DNA of 64,000 nucleotides, from the NCBI GenBank assembly GCA_022414725.1, contig CM039463.1, forward strand, positions 57,451,909-57,515,908, written 5' to 3'. The notes beneath the pieces are model-generated. The model was not told the DNA's origin and made no database searches. It was given only the letters and a program-made list of their open reading frames with translations. This DNA is from Microglena sp. YARC (Eukaryota; Chlorophyta; Chlorophyceae; Chlamydomonadales; Chlamydomonadaceae). The translations under genes and the position numbers were made by a program. Shown here piece by piece: positions 40,433-50,804 of this stretch (position 1 is its first letter; every line of letters starts with the position of its first letter).

Positions 40433-43400
40433 ATGGACTGCAAGGTGAGGAAGAAGTACAGCTATTTCGCACACCTCCGCGAATGCTTCTTCAGCTTCGC
40501 TGATAATGCTAAGGAGGAGCACTTAGTTAGGCTTGCGATCGAACAGAGGAAATTCGTGATTTTGCTCCTCGGTGGCGCGTTATGTGCTGCTAGCGCCCAT
40601 AAAATCTTGGGATCCGAGGACACGAGGCAAAATCTGTTCGGTTCCTTTCTGCTAGACCCGACTACTCCTGGGCCCATTGCCTTCCTCCTGGTTGCATTGC
40701 TCATGGGTCGCTGGCGATGGGTGGAGCCCACAGTATTTGTTGCCATAGTGTTGAGGATGGTCTCCCTCGTGATGTGGATGGTGTGCGATCCAGCATCTAT
40801 TCCAGCTGTGGTGCAGAGGTGGTTGGGACCATTTAGCAGTATGCACTCATTCATCATCTGTAGCTTCATGGTGTCCGCTGGTAACTTTTTGTTCACCGCT
40901 CGCCTCAAGTTTGCATTGTTAAATGCTGTTCTGAATGGGGTAGCGGCTCCAGGCATTGCTCACCGCAGCCCTGCAGATCTGTCTCCGTGGCCTCTTGTGG
41001 TGGCCGTGGTGGCGACGGTACTGCTGCGATTGCACCTTGAACTCAAGGGTCGCTCTAAATTCCTGGAACTCTACTACCCCACCAATGAGTCCACGGAAGC
41101 TGGCATAGCTGCAGGTACGAAAGGTGCTACCGATGCAGCAGCTCGTCAAGATGTGGCAGCTAGTGGGTTTACAGAGCAGGCTAAGGCTGATCAGCAGGCT
41201 GATGTACCACTGCAGCAAGCTGATGTACCCCTGCAGCAGGCTGATGTACTGCAGCAGGCTGATGTACCCCTGCAGCAGGCTGACGTACCCCTGCAGCAGG
41301 CTGATGTACCACTGCAGCAGGCTGATCTACCGCTGCAGCAGGCTGAGGCTACAGACTCCACCACTGAGTCCGCCACTGAGCCCTCCACCACTGAGGCCAC
41401 CACTGAGGCCACCACTGAGCCCTCCACCACTGAGCCCTCCACCACTGAGTCCGCCCCTGAGTCCATCGCCCCTGAGTCCACCACTGACACCGTTGCCCCC
41501 TCTGAGGTCCCTAGCCAGCACTTCACCACAGCTGCCCCTTTTGAGGAGCCGAGGGATGAGCTCAGCGATAAAGAGTTGCAGGACTTGATAAACATTTACA
41601 ACCGCCGTAGTTGGGAAACAGAAGCACTGCCCACATACACTACTGTTTACCTGAGAATCCCTGGTTCTGATCCTGATGAATTGGCTCCTGATTTCAAGAC
41701 CAATCTGAAGCGTGCGTTTGAAGCTGCAAACATTGGATACAAGGTACATGATATTACTATTCAGCGCGGTAGCCTGCTGGTTGGGGTGCGCATTGGCTCT
41801 CCGAAAGTCGCTGGTGCTCGCAGTACAAGTAAATCAAGTGTGCAGATGCTCAAAGATGTCAACATCAGCTCATGGCTGACCTGGCTTGGTCTGCCTGCAG
41901 ATATGGGCATATCTGTGGAGGTCAACATCCCTAGTGAGCGCCGGACAAGCTTGCTGGATGGTTTTCCCTTGGCTGTGACTGTCCGCAAGTCTGAGAAGGG
42001 TGATGCTATTGTGTCCTTCCCCCTGCGGTGCACTGAGCTTCCCGAGGGTGTGGCCATCAAGGCAAGCCTTAGGGACCACATCTTGGTATGCGATGTAATC
42101 CGGGCAAGGGTTGAGGATGTGCCCTTAGGGAGCCCTACAGATGATCAGGGCCGCATTACACTCCAAGTTAAGCTTCCCAGTGACGCCCTGTGTGTGTCGT
42201 CTTGCTGGTTACTGACCATCAATGTGCAAGATCTAGGCGACCATATCATAGTTGGTGACAGAAGTGTGGTCTTGCTAGACGAAGCGTTGGCGGTGATGGA
42301 GTCAGAGCTGTGCTCAATGCGCCTCCTTCGCCCCAAGGACATGCCCCATGTCCTAAAAACTCATAATGTTGAGCAGCCTTTCGGTGCGGAAGTTGTGTAC
42401 GCGTTGGGATGCTGGCTGCAGATCATGTATGCCGAACATCAGCATGCCGAACATCAGCTTCAAGATGGTGGGCACGAGGAGCCGCAGCTTGAGGAACCTG
42501 TCATTTCGCAGCAACTGGCAGACATGTGGAGAGTGGGCAACCGCCTTCTGATGCTTTTGGTTGGCACTGGATGTAAGGACGCCGCTAAACACACCATGGA
42601 CCTGCTTCTCAACTCCTCATCCCTGCGAGCATGTGTCCCTGGGAGCGCACAGAGTGAAGGCTTGGATGCTACTCCCTCGTTTCATGACTACATCAGTGGG
42701 GCCGAGAACAGGGTAGGAAGCACCATCATGCACTTGGCTGTCTTGACTGGCAGCTGTGCCATGGTGGATGAGATGATGCGCTTGTCAGATGTCTACAAGC
42801 TCCCTTGCCAATGGGATGTGAAGGACACACATGGGATGACACCGTTACACCTCGCATCGCTGGTGAATGATGGCAATATGGCAACGTTTCTGTTGCGCAA
42901 GAAGGTCTCTGCGATTTCCCATGCTTGGCTATGTGGAGGAGGAGCGCCTGGGGGGTCGCCTGAGCAGTTCAGCAGACGAACGGCCAAGATGGAGGCTGCC
43001 GCTGGCGGTGGAAGGAGTCTGCAGGGATGGTCAAAGACCAGCCTTAGATCTCCTCCTCACCAGAGGCATCCCCGCCTGACGGGCCTGGCCACTTCTGGAT
43101 CTGCCTCCATCGCAACCCCAGCCATCCGTCCAACCCCTGCTTCTAATACACAAGACTGCAGGGATGAGCACCAACACCAGCCCCATACTGCCCCCCCGCC
43201 CCCACGGACCGCTAGTGAGGACACCTCTTTGTCACCTGGTCAGCTCATGGTGGCAGGTGGACCCAAGCCCAGCCCCCTTATGGAACACCTGGGGCCAGGC
43301 ATCCCGTCCCTTCGCAGTGCTTGTCACGAGACGCCCTGCGTGGTCAACAGAAGCAAGCATAGCTTAGTGGTCCTCATGTTTGGACGCTTCCTCCCACAAC

Positions 43401-43543
43401 TTGCTTTCATGGCACTAGTATTTCTATGGACTTCTAGGATGTCTCGTTGGGTGTTTGCTATCCCTTTCGTGTGTGACCTGCTGGTCTTGCTAAGTCTTGC
43501 TAAGTCCTGCTTAGTCTTGCTAAGTCTTGCTAAGTCTTGCTAA
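40433..43543 (+). CDS. Large membrane protein with ankyrin-like repeats
   Basis: A single open exon of 1036 residues if it starts at MDCKVRKKY (40433), which follows a possible acceptor TTCTCTCACAG; an in-frame ATG at 40379 would add 18. Hydrophobic segments near 41-56, 80-92, 100-118, 140-156, 163-175 and 187-199 suggest five or six membrane helices. A linker at about 250-310 repeats QQADVPL, followed by a Ser/Thr/Glu/Pro-rich stretch. A soluble region follows with YTTVYLRIPGSDPDELAPDF and VEVNIPSERRTSLLDGFPLA. Near 790-850 are ankyrin-type motifs GSTIMHLAVLTGSCAMVDEM and HGMTPLHLASLVNDGNMATF. The C-terminus is basic/Pro-rich and then hydrophobic (FLPQLAFMALVFLWTSRMS). It ends in a 10-bp DNA repeat that supplies the stop. 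A splice at RKK|GTCTCT is possible. The function is unknown. Confidence 0.75.
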   Translation: MDCKVRKKYSYFAHLRECFFSFADNAKEEHLVRLAIEQRKFVILLLGGALCAASAHKILGSEDTRQNLFGSFLLDPTTPGPIAFLLVALLMGRWRWVEPTVFVAIVLRMVSLVMWMVCDPASIPAVVQRWLGPFSSMHSFIICSFMVSAGNFLFTARLKFALLNAVLNGVAAPGIAHRSPADLSPWPLVVAVVATVLLRLHLELKGRSKFLELYYPTNESTEAGIAAGTKGATDAAARQDVAASGFTEQAKADQQADVPLQQADVPLQQADVLQQADVPLQQADVPLQQADVPLQQADLPLQQAEATDSTTESATEPSTTEATTEATTEPSTTEPSTTESAPESIAPESTTDTVAPSEVPSQHFTTAAPFEEPRDELSDKELQDLINIYNRRSWETEALPTYTTVYLRIPGSDPDELAPDFKTNLKRAFEAANIGYKVHDITIQRGSLLVGVRIGSPKVAGARSTSKSSVQMLKDVNISSWLTWLGLPADMGISVEVNIPSERRTSLLDGFPLAVTVRKSEKGDAIVSFPLRCTELPEGVAIKASLRDHILVCDVIRARVEDVPLGSPTDDQGRITLQVKLPSDALCVSSCWLLTINVQDLGDHIIVGDRSVVLLDEALAVMESELCSMRLLRPKDMPHVLKTHNVEQPFGAEVVYALGCWLQIMYAEHQHAEHQLQDGGHEEPQLEEPVISQQLADMWRVGNRLLMLLVGTGCKDAAKHTMDLLLNSSSLRACVPGSAQSEGLDATPSFHDYISGAENRVGSTIMHLAVLTGSCAMVDEMMRLSDVYKLPCQWDVKDTHGMTPLHLASLVNDGNMATFLLRKKVSAISHAWLCGGGAPGGSPEQFSRRTAKMEAAAGGGRSLQGWSKTSLRSPPHQRHPRLTGLATSGSASIATPAIRPTPASNTQDCRDEHQHQPHTAPPPPRTASEDTSLSPGQLMVAGGPKPSPLMEHLGPGIPSLRSACHETPCVVNRSKHSLVVLMFGRFLPQLAFMALVFLWTSRMSRWVFAIPFVCDLLVLLSLAKSCLVLLSLAKSC

Positions 43544-43690
43544 GTCTTGCTAAGTCTTGCTGAGTCTTGCTAAGTCTTGCTGAGTCTTGCTCAGTCTTGC
43601 TGAGTCTTGCTAAGTCTTGCTGAATCTTGCTAAGTCTTGCTGAGTCTTGCTAAGTCTTGCTGAGTCTTGCTGAGTCTTGCTGAGTCTTGC
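43485..43690 (+). repeat. 10-bp array TAAGTCTTGC / TGAGTCTTGC
   Basis: About 20 copies. It overlaps the 3' end of the membrane-protein frame, contributing the LAKSC repeats and the TAA at 43541. Confidence 0.95.
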
Positions 43691-43965
43691 TGAGAGTTAT
43701 TATCTTTTCCGTATCTTCGTTTTTTCAATCATATCTGTTATGGTACGCCTTTCATGTCGTACCATACTGACCTTGTACTCAGTCACGCCCGGCCAGGTCT
43801 ACGACTCTGGACCGGCAGCCAGCTAGCGACTGACACCATAAGCCAGGTAGGGCGCTTAGATTGTAGCACCGGCAGGCCCTGAGACCGCCGGCTCCTATCG
43901 CTATTAGTTCTGGCAAGTCCGCTTGCCTTTATCTCAATACCAATCGTTGTACCACCTGTGTATGT
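43691..43965. other. Spacer
   Basis: GC-rich sequence at 43780-43920 with no recognised repeat or gene. Confidence 0.4.
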
Positions 43966-44130
43966 ATGTATGTTACAGTCCAGGGGTAGGCCAAATAGGC
44001 TAAAGGGACTTGCCCAACCGTACAGGAAGGGCTTAAAAAGAACAAGCACTGATGAACTGAGCCCCATACAATCGGTTAACCGACGGGGGCCCTGAGTTCG
44101 TGCTACAGTGATAATTTAATTCTACAATAG
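43966..44130 (+). mobile_element. TACAGTCCAGGGG element, plus-strand copy
   Basis: GTATGTATGTTACAGTCCAG through GGACTTGCCCAACCGTACAG, CACTGATGAACTGAGCCCC and CCCTGAGTTCGTGCTACAGT, then GATAATTTAAT. It retains both the CCAGGGG end and the AT-rich end, so it is the most complete copy. Confidence 0.8.
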
Positions 44131-45114
44131 TATTAAATCATCATCTCAGCTGGGATGATAATTTAATTGTGCGATTATTATCGCATTTTTTATAAATTTA
44201 ATTAAGTATTTCCATCCTTCAAAGGAAACAGGATTCATGACCAGCTTCATACTGGAGTTTTTGTCCACCAAGTCAGATTCAATGTTCATTTTCTCAAAAA
44301 ATATTTTTTGCCCCCAGTTTATACGTAATGGGGCAAGGTTTTTGACACACCCGGAGTTGCGGTCGAAAATACGGAGGGAAGCGGTCAAAACGACAACGAG
44401 GTCGGGTCCCAGTATTAAAAAAGCAACCACATCTACGCTACGCGGTAAAGACTCACAGCGAGGCCAAGCCAATCTCCACATACGGGGATACCCCCATCAT
44501 TTTTGACATTCCGTCAACTCCGAAACCACCTACCTGCAACCTGAGGCTCACTTGTCTGCGCGACACCAACATTCTCAAACCTCCCCTCTACTTCTACCCT
44601 TTCAACTGTCCAAGCTCGAGCCAAGCAATTCGCGTTGTCTTAAAACATCGCCGTAGTTGCTGTAACGCGCATCTCGGAAAAAATCGACTCAAGAAAACAG
44701 GATGTCCTGTCTTTCCCTCAGTTTTCATTTTCCCCCTGTCTTTCTCAATGTCTTCGTCCTGCCATTTTGACGGTCTGCGAAGGAGGGCTCTCGGTTGCGT
44801 TCCGCATTCAAATATTCGATTCTCGAGCTCATGAGTTCCATCCCTTCCGATCTAGTCCCTCCGTCGACTGCAATCCCGAGCTGCTTCTGCACCCGCGCTC
44901 GATCCCAACCCATTGCAACCTACCGCTCTTCGTGGCCCTGCTCTCTCATTGGTTAGTGGCCATTGAAACGCTTTCTCCATGAATCCTTTTTGCCCTCTCG
45001 CCAGCCCAGGTCGGACTCCCACATTTCCGACGCACAGACCTGATCAGCACCTACATTTAGGTGAATCCTCCCCCCTCCTCCCCCCCCCAAACCAATCCCC
45101 CCTTGAGTCACTGG
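44131..45114. other. Spacer, no supported gene
   Basis: AT-rich GATAATTTAATT repeats lie at 44107-44175. Moderate open frames on both strands at 44146-44506 have no recognisable domain. Confidence 0.4.
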
Positions 45115-45340
45115 GGGCCTAGTAAAGAAACCTAAGTCTGATCTATCCTCAGCGTATAACGGACATTCTAATATGAAATGCATTTATCTTCGACTACTCT
45201 TCTACCGGCAACCACCATATCGCAGTGCCTGCAAATTCTACTAGAATGAGAGGTACTCCTTTCTGACTCGACATTAAAGTTGTGGGCTCGAAGACGTAGT
45301 CTTGCTATGCATTTGATATCATCCCTGTTGTCGAATAAGT
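45115..45340 (-). pseudogene. LINE C-terminal zinc-knuckle remnant, second lineage
   Basis: On the minus strand: DIKCIARLRLRAHNFNVESE, then RICRHCDMVVAGRRVVEDK, a one-base shift, then MHFILECPLYAEDRSDLGFF. The C-x2-C...H-x4-C pattern and the flanking I-A-x-(F/L)-R and ECP-(L/F)-Y follow the same layout as the LINE at 16870-17100, but the residues differ widely, so it belongs to another family. Confidence 0.65.
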
Positions 45341-45411
45341 GTGTCGCTACCTACATGTGTAACAACTGTGTCGCTACCTACCTGTGTAACAACTGTGTCG
45401 CCACCTACCGT
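45340..45411 (+). repeat. 27-bp array, three copies
   Basis: GTGTCGCTACCTACATGTGT followed by AACAACT. It abuts the LINE remnant. Confidence 0.85.
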
Positions 45412-45567
45412 GCCTCTGCCCCATCGTCTACGAGAAGCAAGAGAATCAAACATATATTTTCTTATCGAATTCTTAATTATTGTTGCTTCTAGTCTTCCAT
45501 TTTTTAGCGTGTGCGGCACAGTCAGGGCTGAGATGTGGCCGAAATAACTGCAAATGAGAAGGAACGT

Positions 45568-45655
45568 GTTACATAAATTGTATACAAAATAAAACGTGTT
45601 ACATAAATTGTATACAAAATAAAACGTGTTACATAAATTGTATACAAAATAAAAA
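45568..45655 (+). repeat. 30-bp array, three copies
   Basis: GTGTTACATAAATTGTATAC followed by AAAATAAAAC. Confidence 0.9.
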
Positions 45656-45718
45656 AATCGTCCAACTCTTTCTCGCTATTGGGGATGTCTCTTCAGCCTA
45701 TTGGGCTTGCACATGATC

Positions 45719-46015
45719 TTTGTCCTCGACACCCCCCTGATGTAATGGTTTTTTTTGCTTTGTGGGTGCTTTTTCTTTTTGTTTAAAGCACAGAGTCTCA
45801 TACACCCTCGCGGTGTCAAGTAGACTGGAACATGTAATGCAATGTAATGTAATGTGATGTAATGTGATGTAATGTTATGGAATACAATGTAATGTAATGG
45901 AATGTAATGGAATGGAATGGAATGGAATGGAATGGAATGGAATGGAATGGAATGGAATAGAATGGAATGGAATGGAATGGAATGGAATGGAATGGAATGG
46001 AATGGAATGGAATGA
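45719..46015 (+). mobile_element. 5'-truncated LINE 3' end with expanded (AATGG)n tail
   Basis: TTTGTCCTCGACACCCCCCT through AAAGCACAGAGTCTCATACA and CTCGCGGTGTCAAGTAGACT is nearly identical to 17425-17545. The tail starts as (TGTAA)n and becomes about 120 bp of (GGAAT)n. ATGATC occurs at the left edge (45711) and after the tail (46012), a possible short target duplication. Confidence 0.85.
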
Positions 46016-47025
46016 TCACAAGGGGATGTGCTTTCAAGCAACTGCCTACTAAGCTTTTTCAATGCTTTTTCTTTTCAGCCCTTCTTCGGGGCCTCTGGGC
46101 AGCCTAGGTTTCTAGGTAAGTTTCTCGGGCAGAACGAGGATGGTGCCTGCTATCCCTCAAATCCGAGTGGGCCATGAAAACGTTTTCCCAACTGTGCGTG
46201 TGTGTAGGGAAGCTGCAGGATCAAGCTCAAACCCTATGAGTGGTCCATTCATGCCAAACACGAGCCAGCACCCCCCTAGCTAGATGGCTATACTGATTGT
46301 TGTGTTGCATGTTGTTGGCACATTAATCGTGCGGTACCCACAAGAGAGATTGTCACTTGGTAACATGGCTTCAGGAACCTCGTCGTATATCCTAGGTAGC
46401 AAGACTTATGAGGTTGAATTTAAATTGGTACATTATTTCCACTTGGTACTTCATTAGATGTTCCCAGCAAGCGAATTGTTGCATTATTCCCTAATTGGAC
46501 TTGGCTACAGCCCTCTAGCAAGCAACTTGCTGTCACACGCGATCACGTGTAACACCACATATCACTTAGACAAACACACTGCCAGCTCTGGCCAAGCCAT
46601 TACACACGCACCAAGCCGTGACATTGAATGTGTTTTATTAGTGACGACTTGGTCGTGTAAGATTGTAACAGAGGTTCTCAAATCTGAACGCTGTAACTGA
46701 GTTTCCCAAATCTGCACTGTTTCCACTATCCAGTCTCCCCACTTCCAGCTCCCTGTAGGTCCCTGCTGCAGACACCTCCTTGCTCCCAGCTCCCAGCTCC
46801 CTCCACGTCGCAGCACCCTGCAGGTCCTGCAGGTCCTTCAAAAAAACAAAAGCGCACAAATTAAAAAACTGGTGCGCGCACAGTTTTTCAAAGGCAAGTG
46901 CGTTTTTTTGTCAGCTTGCAGTGTCTACGGCATCGGCGCTGTAAAATAATTGTCTTCAGTTCAAAAACATTACAGCTTTCAGATTTGAAACCAAACAGTA
47001 TTACTCCTATACCTAGGTTGCGATG
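46016..47025. other. Spacer, no supported gene
   Basis: No exon with convincing boundaries. A CAGCTCCC-type short repeat lies at 46760-46800. Confidence 0.4.
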
Positions 47026-47098
47026 AAAAGCAAAATCGAAAGCAAAATCGGATCAAAAATTGTCTCATTGACCAGATTTTGCTTTCGATTTTGCTTTT
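47026..47098. repeat. Perfect 24-bp inverted repeat, 25-nt loop
   Basis: The left arm (47026-47049) starts AAAAGCAAAATCG and the right arm (47075-47098) is its exact complement. Each arm also contains two GCAAAATCG-like units. Confidence 0.9.
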
Positions 47099-48107
47099 GG
47101 CCCGCATGTGGTCCGCTTTGGATCCCCCACCAAAATCGGACCAAAATCGGACCAAAAGCAAAAGCTCAATCGACCCAAACCAAAGGCAGTGTGGCTTACC
47201 CCTAATGTCGTTGATTGTCGGTGGCGCTAAATGGTTGCAAATAGTAGGGTGCCCTGCCCTGGTTAGTTCGGCCCGGGGGCTTGCGTCAGGTAACTGCCGT
47301 ACTGCGGCAGCCCCCAAGCCCCCACCTGTTCGCATCGTTGCAGCCAGCCTAGTAATAAGTATTGCTGTGCTTTGAAGCGCGTGGGGGCGCGGTGGAAACA
47401 GCGCAAGAACAGGGACGTACGAATGGGCTCGCGTCCGCATCAGGAGCACCGAAGCAAACCGCATGCACGTGCCCTCGCGGAACCAGCGCTAGGGGACCAG
47501 TGTAGTAGAAACAGCTTTGTCGTTGATCGAGTCAACGGACTGCATTCATCGATAACTCCGCTTTGCCCCCCCGCACCCCACCCACCCACCCACCCACCAC
47601 CCATGGCATGGGCGCACCCACCCAGACCGTAGCAATATGTCGTAGTCAATTGTCAATTGTGACTAAGGGAAATAAGCGCATCACCACAGTGCCCGAAGTA
47701 TATGCAACCGAAGTTGAGCCCTAGCCAGATCAGTCGGTTTCGCGTAGCCAGGTTTCGTATAACCAACAAACCCAACAGCATCATATACCATGGCTGCAGC
47801 TCCTCCTGGACATTCGATTGATAATCGGAAGTGCTGCGCCAAAAGGGAACTGATCTCTATTCCTGCTCTCCACTGTCTTCCAGGACCGCTTCCCTGATCG
47901 CTTATCGGCAGCTCGCGATAGCCTTCCTGTGCGCTGGGTTCTGAGGAGTATCACGCTGCGAAGCTCTTCGAAACGCTGCAGATTGCTTATTAGCAACTCG
48001 GCCTTGCAAGGCATATCTTCAGATTAAAGATTCTAACTTGGCGAGGGTAGTTACTCGCCCGTTGGATAGATACTCTTGGATTTCACCAAACAAGATCAGC
48101 CTTGGAA
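47099..48107. other. Spacer upstream of gene C
   Basis: CCAAAATCGGACCAAAAGCA short repeats at 47130-47165. Otherwise there are open frames without recognised domains. Upstream exons of gene C could lie here but could not be fixed. Confidence 0.35.
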
Positions 48108-48209
48108 ATGGTATCGAATGCCGTGTCTGGGCAAGGTGGAATGCTGGGAGCCCTCCAGACCGCTGGTGAAGTCTTCAAGCAGAGCACTGCAGTCGCTGAC
48201 AAGCTGACG
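48108..48209 (+). CDS. Gene C, first supported exon
   Basis: ATG at 48108 in a GGAAATGG context opens 34 codons (MVSNAVSGQGGMLGALQTAG, then EVFKQSTAVADKLT) to ACG|GTATGC, ending in phase 0. The peptide looks like an amphipathic helix. The family is not recognised. The start is the first ATG in this frame here, but an AG just upstream (48098) leaves open that it is an internal exon. Confidence 0.55.
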
Positions 48210-48634
48210 GTATGCGCGCGGGTCTCGATGGGCCCTTACTTCCTATTTAGCTTGTGGGCTGAGGGGTTGGCGCAATGCGATGTTGCGGTATGAGTTTTTT
48301 TCTTCGAGATCGCCTGTCACGCACTGCATGCTGACCAAGCCTGGAGAAAACTGTCAGCAACAGCCAGCCTCCCTTGATCCGACATAGCCCAATGGCCAGA
48401 TGTGCATGTTCAATTCACCATCTGTTCTGTTTGCTGTGTCGATCATGATTCATGCTTGACGCATCTGAGTCTCTGAGTCTAAATGCCTTATCCAACAGTG
48501 CGGTGGAGATATAGGAGAAGCATGACCCTGGTCATGTGTCAGAAAACAATCTGAGTGTTTTCATTTGTCAATATCTCATACTCCTGGCTTTTTTGTAAAT
48601 TTAAAAGCCTGCATTTTCTGATGCTCCCCTACAG

Positions 48635-48700
48635 GCTCTTGCCGCTGGGACAGGCCTCATGACCACAACATTGGACAAGAGCATTTATGATGCAAACAAG
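48635..48700 (+). CDS. Gene C, second exon
   Basis: After CTCCCCTACAG it encodes ALAAGTGLMTTTLDKSIYDA NK and ends AACAAG|GTGAGG. It is 66 nt, phase 0 in and out, and continues the previous exon smoothly. Confidence 0.6.
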
Positions 48701-48783
48701 GTGAGGTGATGGTGTGACATACCATGATAAGGTATGATGAATCATGGCACCTGAATCATGAATGATGATCTGCCATGCATCAT

Positions 48784-49072
48784 GAATAATACTAATACTA
48801 ATACTAATACTAATACTAATACTAATACTAAGACTAAGACTAAGACTAAGACTAAGACTAAGACTAAGACTAAGACTAAGACTAAGACTAAGACTAAGAC
48901 GAAGACGAAGACTAAGACTAAGACTAAGACTAAGACTAAGACTAAGACTAAGACTAAGACTAAGACTAAGACTAAGACTAAGACTAACTCTAACTCTAAC
49001 TCTAACTCTAACTCTAACACCAACACCAACACCAACACCAACACCAACACCAACACCTACACCTACACCTAC
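48784..49072 (+). repeat. Hexanucleotide (ACTAAG)n with flanking variants
   Basis: (ACTAAT)n, then (ACTAAG)n, (ACTCTA)n, (ACCAAC)n and (ACCTAC)n in sequence, about 290 bp. It lies just after the gene C donor. Confidence 0.95.
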
Positions 49073-49387
49073 AACAATCAATTATGAATCATGATATGTC
49101 ATGATATCTGAATCATGAATCATTATATGTTATCATGAATTGTGAATTAGGATATGCCATGATATCTGAACCTTTCATTAATCATGATATATGTTGTCAT
49201 GAATCATGGTATCTGAACCATGAATCATGATATGTTATGTATCTGAATTATGAATCATGATATGTCATGATACATCATGCTATCCAAATCTTGCATCATG
49301 ACATTTTATTAATCATGATGTATGATGTCATGAATCATGATACACGATTCAGTGATAGTCATGCATCTAAGCATCTGTAATATATTT
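49073..49387. repeat. ATCATGATATGTCATGA-rich tract
   Basis: Imperfect self-complementary repeats of GAATCATGATATGTCATG cover this part of the intron. Confidence 0.75.
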
Positions 49388-49389
49388 CC

Positions 49390-49577
49390 ATGCCTCTCGA
49401 CTAAATCACTTTACGAATGAAGAGTCGGGGGTTCGACTCCCCCTTCGGTCGCTCTTGGCATTGCAGGTCGTCGTCAACCGCAATGATAGCTTGCCCAGTT
49501 GAGGTAGGAGGCCGCTCCCCACCCGCGTACGACGGGCTCCCTCAACACTACGCCCCACCAGGCGTTATCATTATCCA
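49390..49577 (+). mobile_element. tRNA-derived SINE, head partly lost
   Basis: B box GGTTCGACTCC (49430-49440) and a body and tail as in the copy at 54905 (TTGCAGGTCGTCGTCAACCG, CCCGCGTACGACGGGCTCCC, CCCCACCAGGCGTTATCATT). The A box is not visible. Confidence 0.8.
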
Positions 49578-49589
49578 TGCCTCTTCTGC

Positions 49590-49940
49590 AGGAATTTTTA
49601 TTTCCGCTATATATATATATATATCGATCGCTAGTTTTAACCCCGTTTCAGCGAAATTATCGCTGTAAAAAAAGAAAACAAAATATTTTTGTGTAGCCCT
49701 AATTGGCCCCAAAAAGCTACAAAAAGCTTTAAAAAGCTATAGAAAGCTTGCCTTAGTATACTATAGAAAGCTTGCCTTAAAAAGCTATAGAAAGCTTCAA
49801 AAAACAAAAAGTTTCAAACGCTGCCTCTAGAGGAGCCCTTCGTACACAAAAAACGCCTCTAGAGGAGCCCTTCATACACAAATCATAAAGCTAGAAGAAA
49901 CCCACTTTCAGATTTGAAAAACAATCACTGCTCTTCTGCA
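49590..49940 (+). mobile_element. TATATAGCGATCGCTAG family, copy 2
   Basis: Starts near CCGCTATATATATATATATA then TCGATCGCTAGTTTTAACCC. It has an internal tandem expansion of AAAAAGCTATAGAAAGCTTG and closes at CCCACTTTCAGATTTGAAAA. It abuts the SINE at 49577. Confidence 0.7.
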
Positions 49941-50428
49941 ACCCTTCTGCAATTAAACTTGTTGAACCTGTAGCATACTATACATGACAATACCTGTTGC
50001 TTGTCCTAAGCTCTAATACCCTGATATCGTGCTCGCCTTTGGTCAACATCGTATGATATGGCGGTCCCTAATTATAAAGCAGTGCTTCGGTCGATGCCAC
50101 GGCCATCCTACTGTTTCCTCAGGAGGAGCAGCACTGCCTCACCGTGTCGAACCACCACCACCCACCACCACCCACCACTCCCACCCAGGTCAAGACACTC
50201 CTGTTCCTCAGGAGCAGCATTGTGTTGATCACCATCTATGTATGCATGTATACATGAAAGTCCCTGTTGCTTGTCCCAAAATCTTGTTGTGTGCCATCTA
50301 CTACCTTATACTTTTACTAGACAGCGCCCCCCTGCACATTTCCACATGTGCTCATTGCACATTTTCACATTGAACATATTCACCATCTAAATGCCCCTAG
50401 GCTGAGATTATGCCATGTGTTATTGCAG

Positions 50429-50513
50429 GACCCAATGTTCCGCCATCCAGCTATTGCTGACATGTTTGCGGCCCATTGCATTGCTGAGGACACTGAGCGT
50501 GTGCTGCAGCCAG
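50429..50513 (+). CDS. Gene C, third exon
   Basis: After GTTATTGCAG it encodes DPMFRHPAIADMFAAHCIAE DTERVLQP plus one base, ending CCAG|GTGAGC. It enters in phase 0 and leaves in phase 1, which matches the phase-1 entry of the exon at 53973. Confidence 0.65.
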
Positions 50514-50569
50514 GTGAGCTGGGATGCCCCCCCCACCCCACCCCCACCCCACCCCACCCCCACTTTTCA

Positions 50570-50790
50570 TTTTTCCATTTTTGTCATTTTCAGAGCTTTT
50601 CTTTTCCACTACGAGCAGCAGCTTCCAGGCAGCTCCCCTGTCTGGCTATTCAGCCAAAGGTACCGTAAGCTAGAGCAACTTAAAGCTGACACAATCAATT
50701 GCACACAACTGCTGTCATATTTTGGCGTAGCACAGTCGCTGGCTCAGGGAGCTGCCTAGAAGCTGCCCAGAAAAGCTGAAAAGAAAAGAC
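50570..50790. mobile_element. Inverted pair of GAGCTGCCTAGAAGCTGC repeats
   Basis: GCAGCTTCCAGGCAGCTCCC at 50620-50640 faces GGGAGCTGCCTAGAAGCTGC at 50738-50758 about 100 bp away. Flanks are TTTCTTTTCC on the left and GAAAAGAAAAG on the right. The interior (AAAGCTGACACAATCAATTG) recurs at 34600. Terminal inverted repeats suggest a small MITE. Confidence 0.55.
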
Positions 50791-50804
50791 GCGCCGTGGA
50801 ACAT

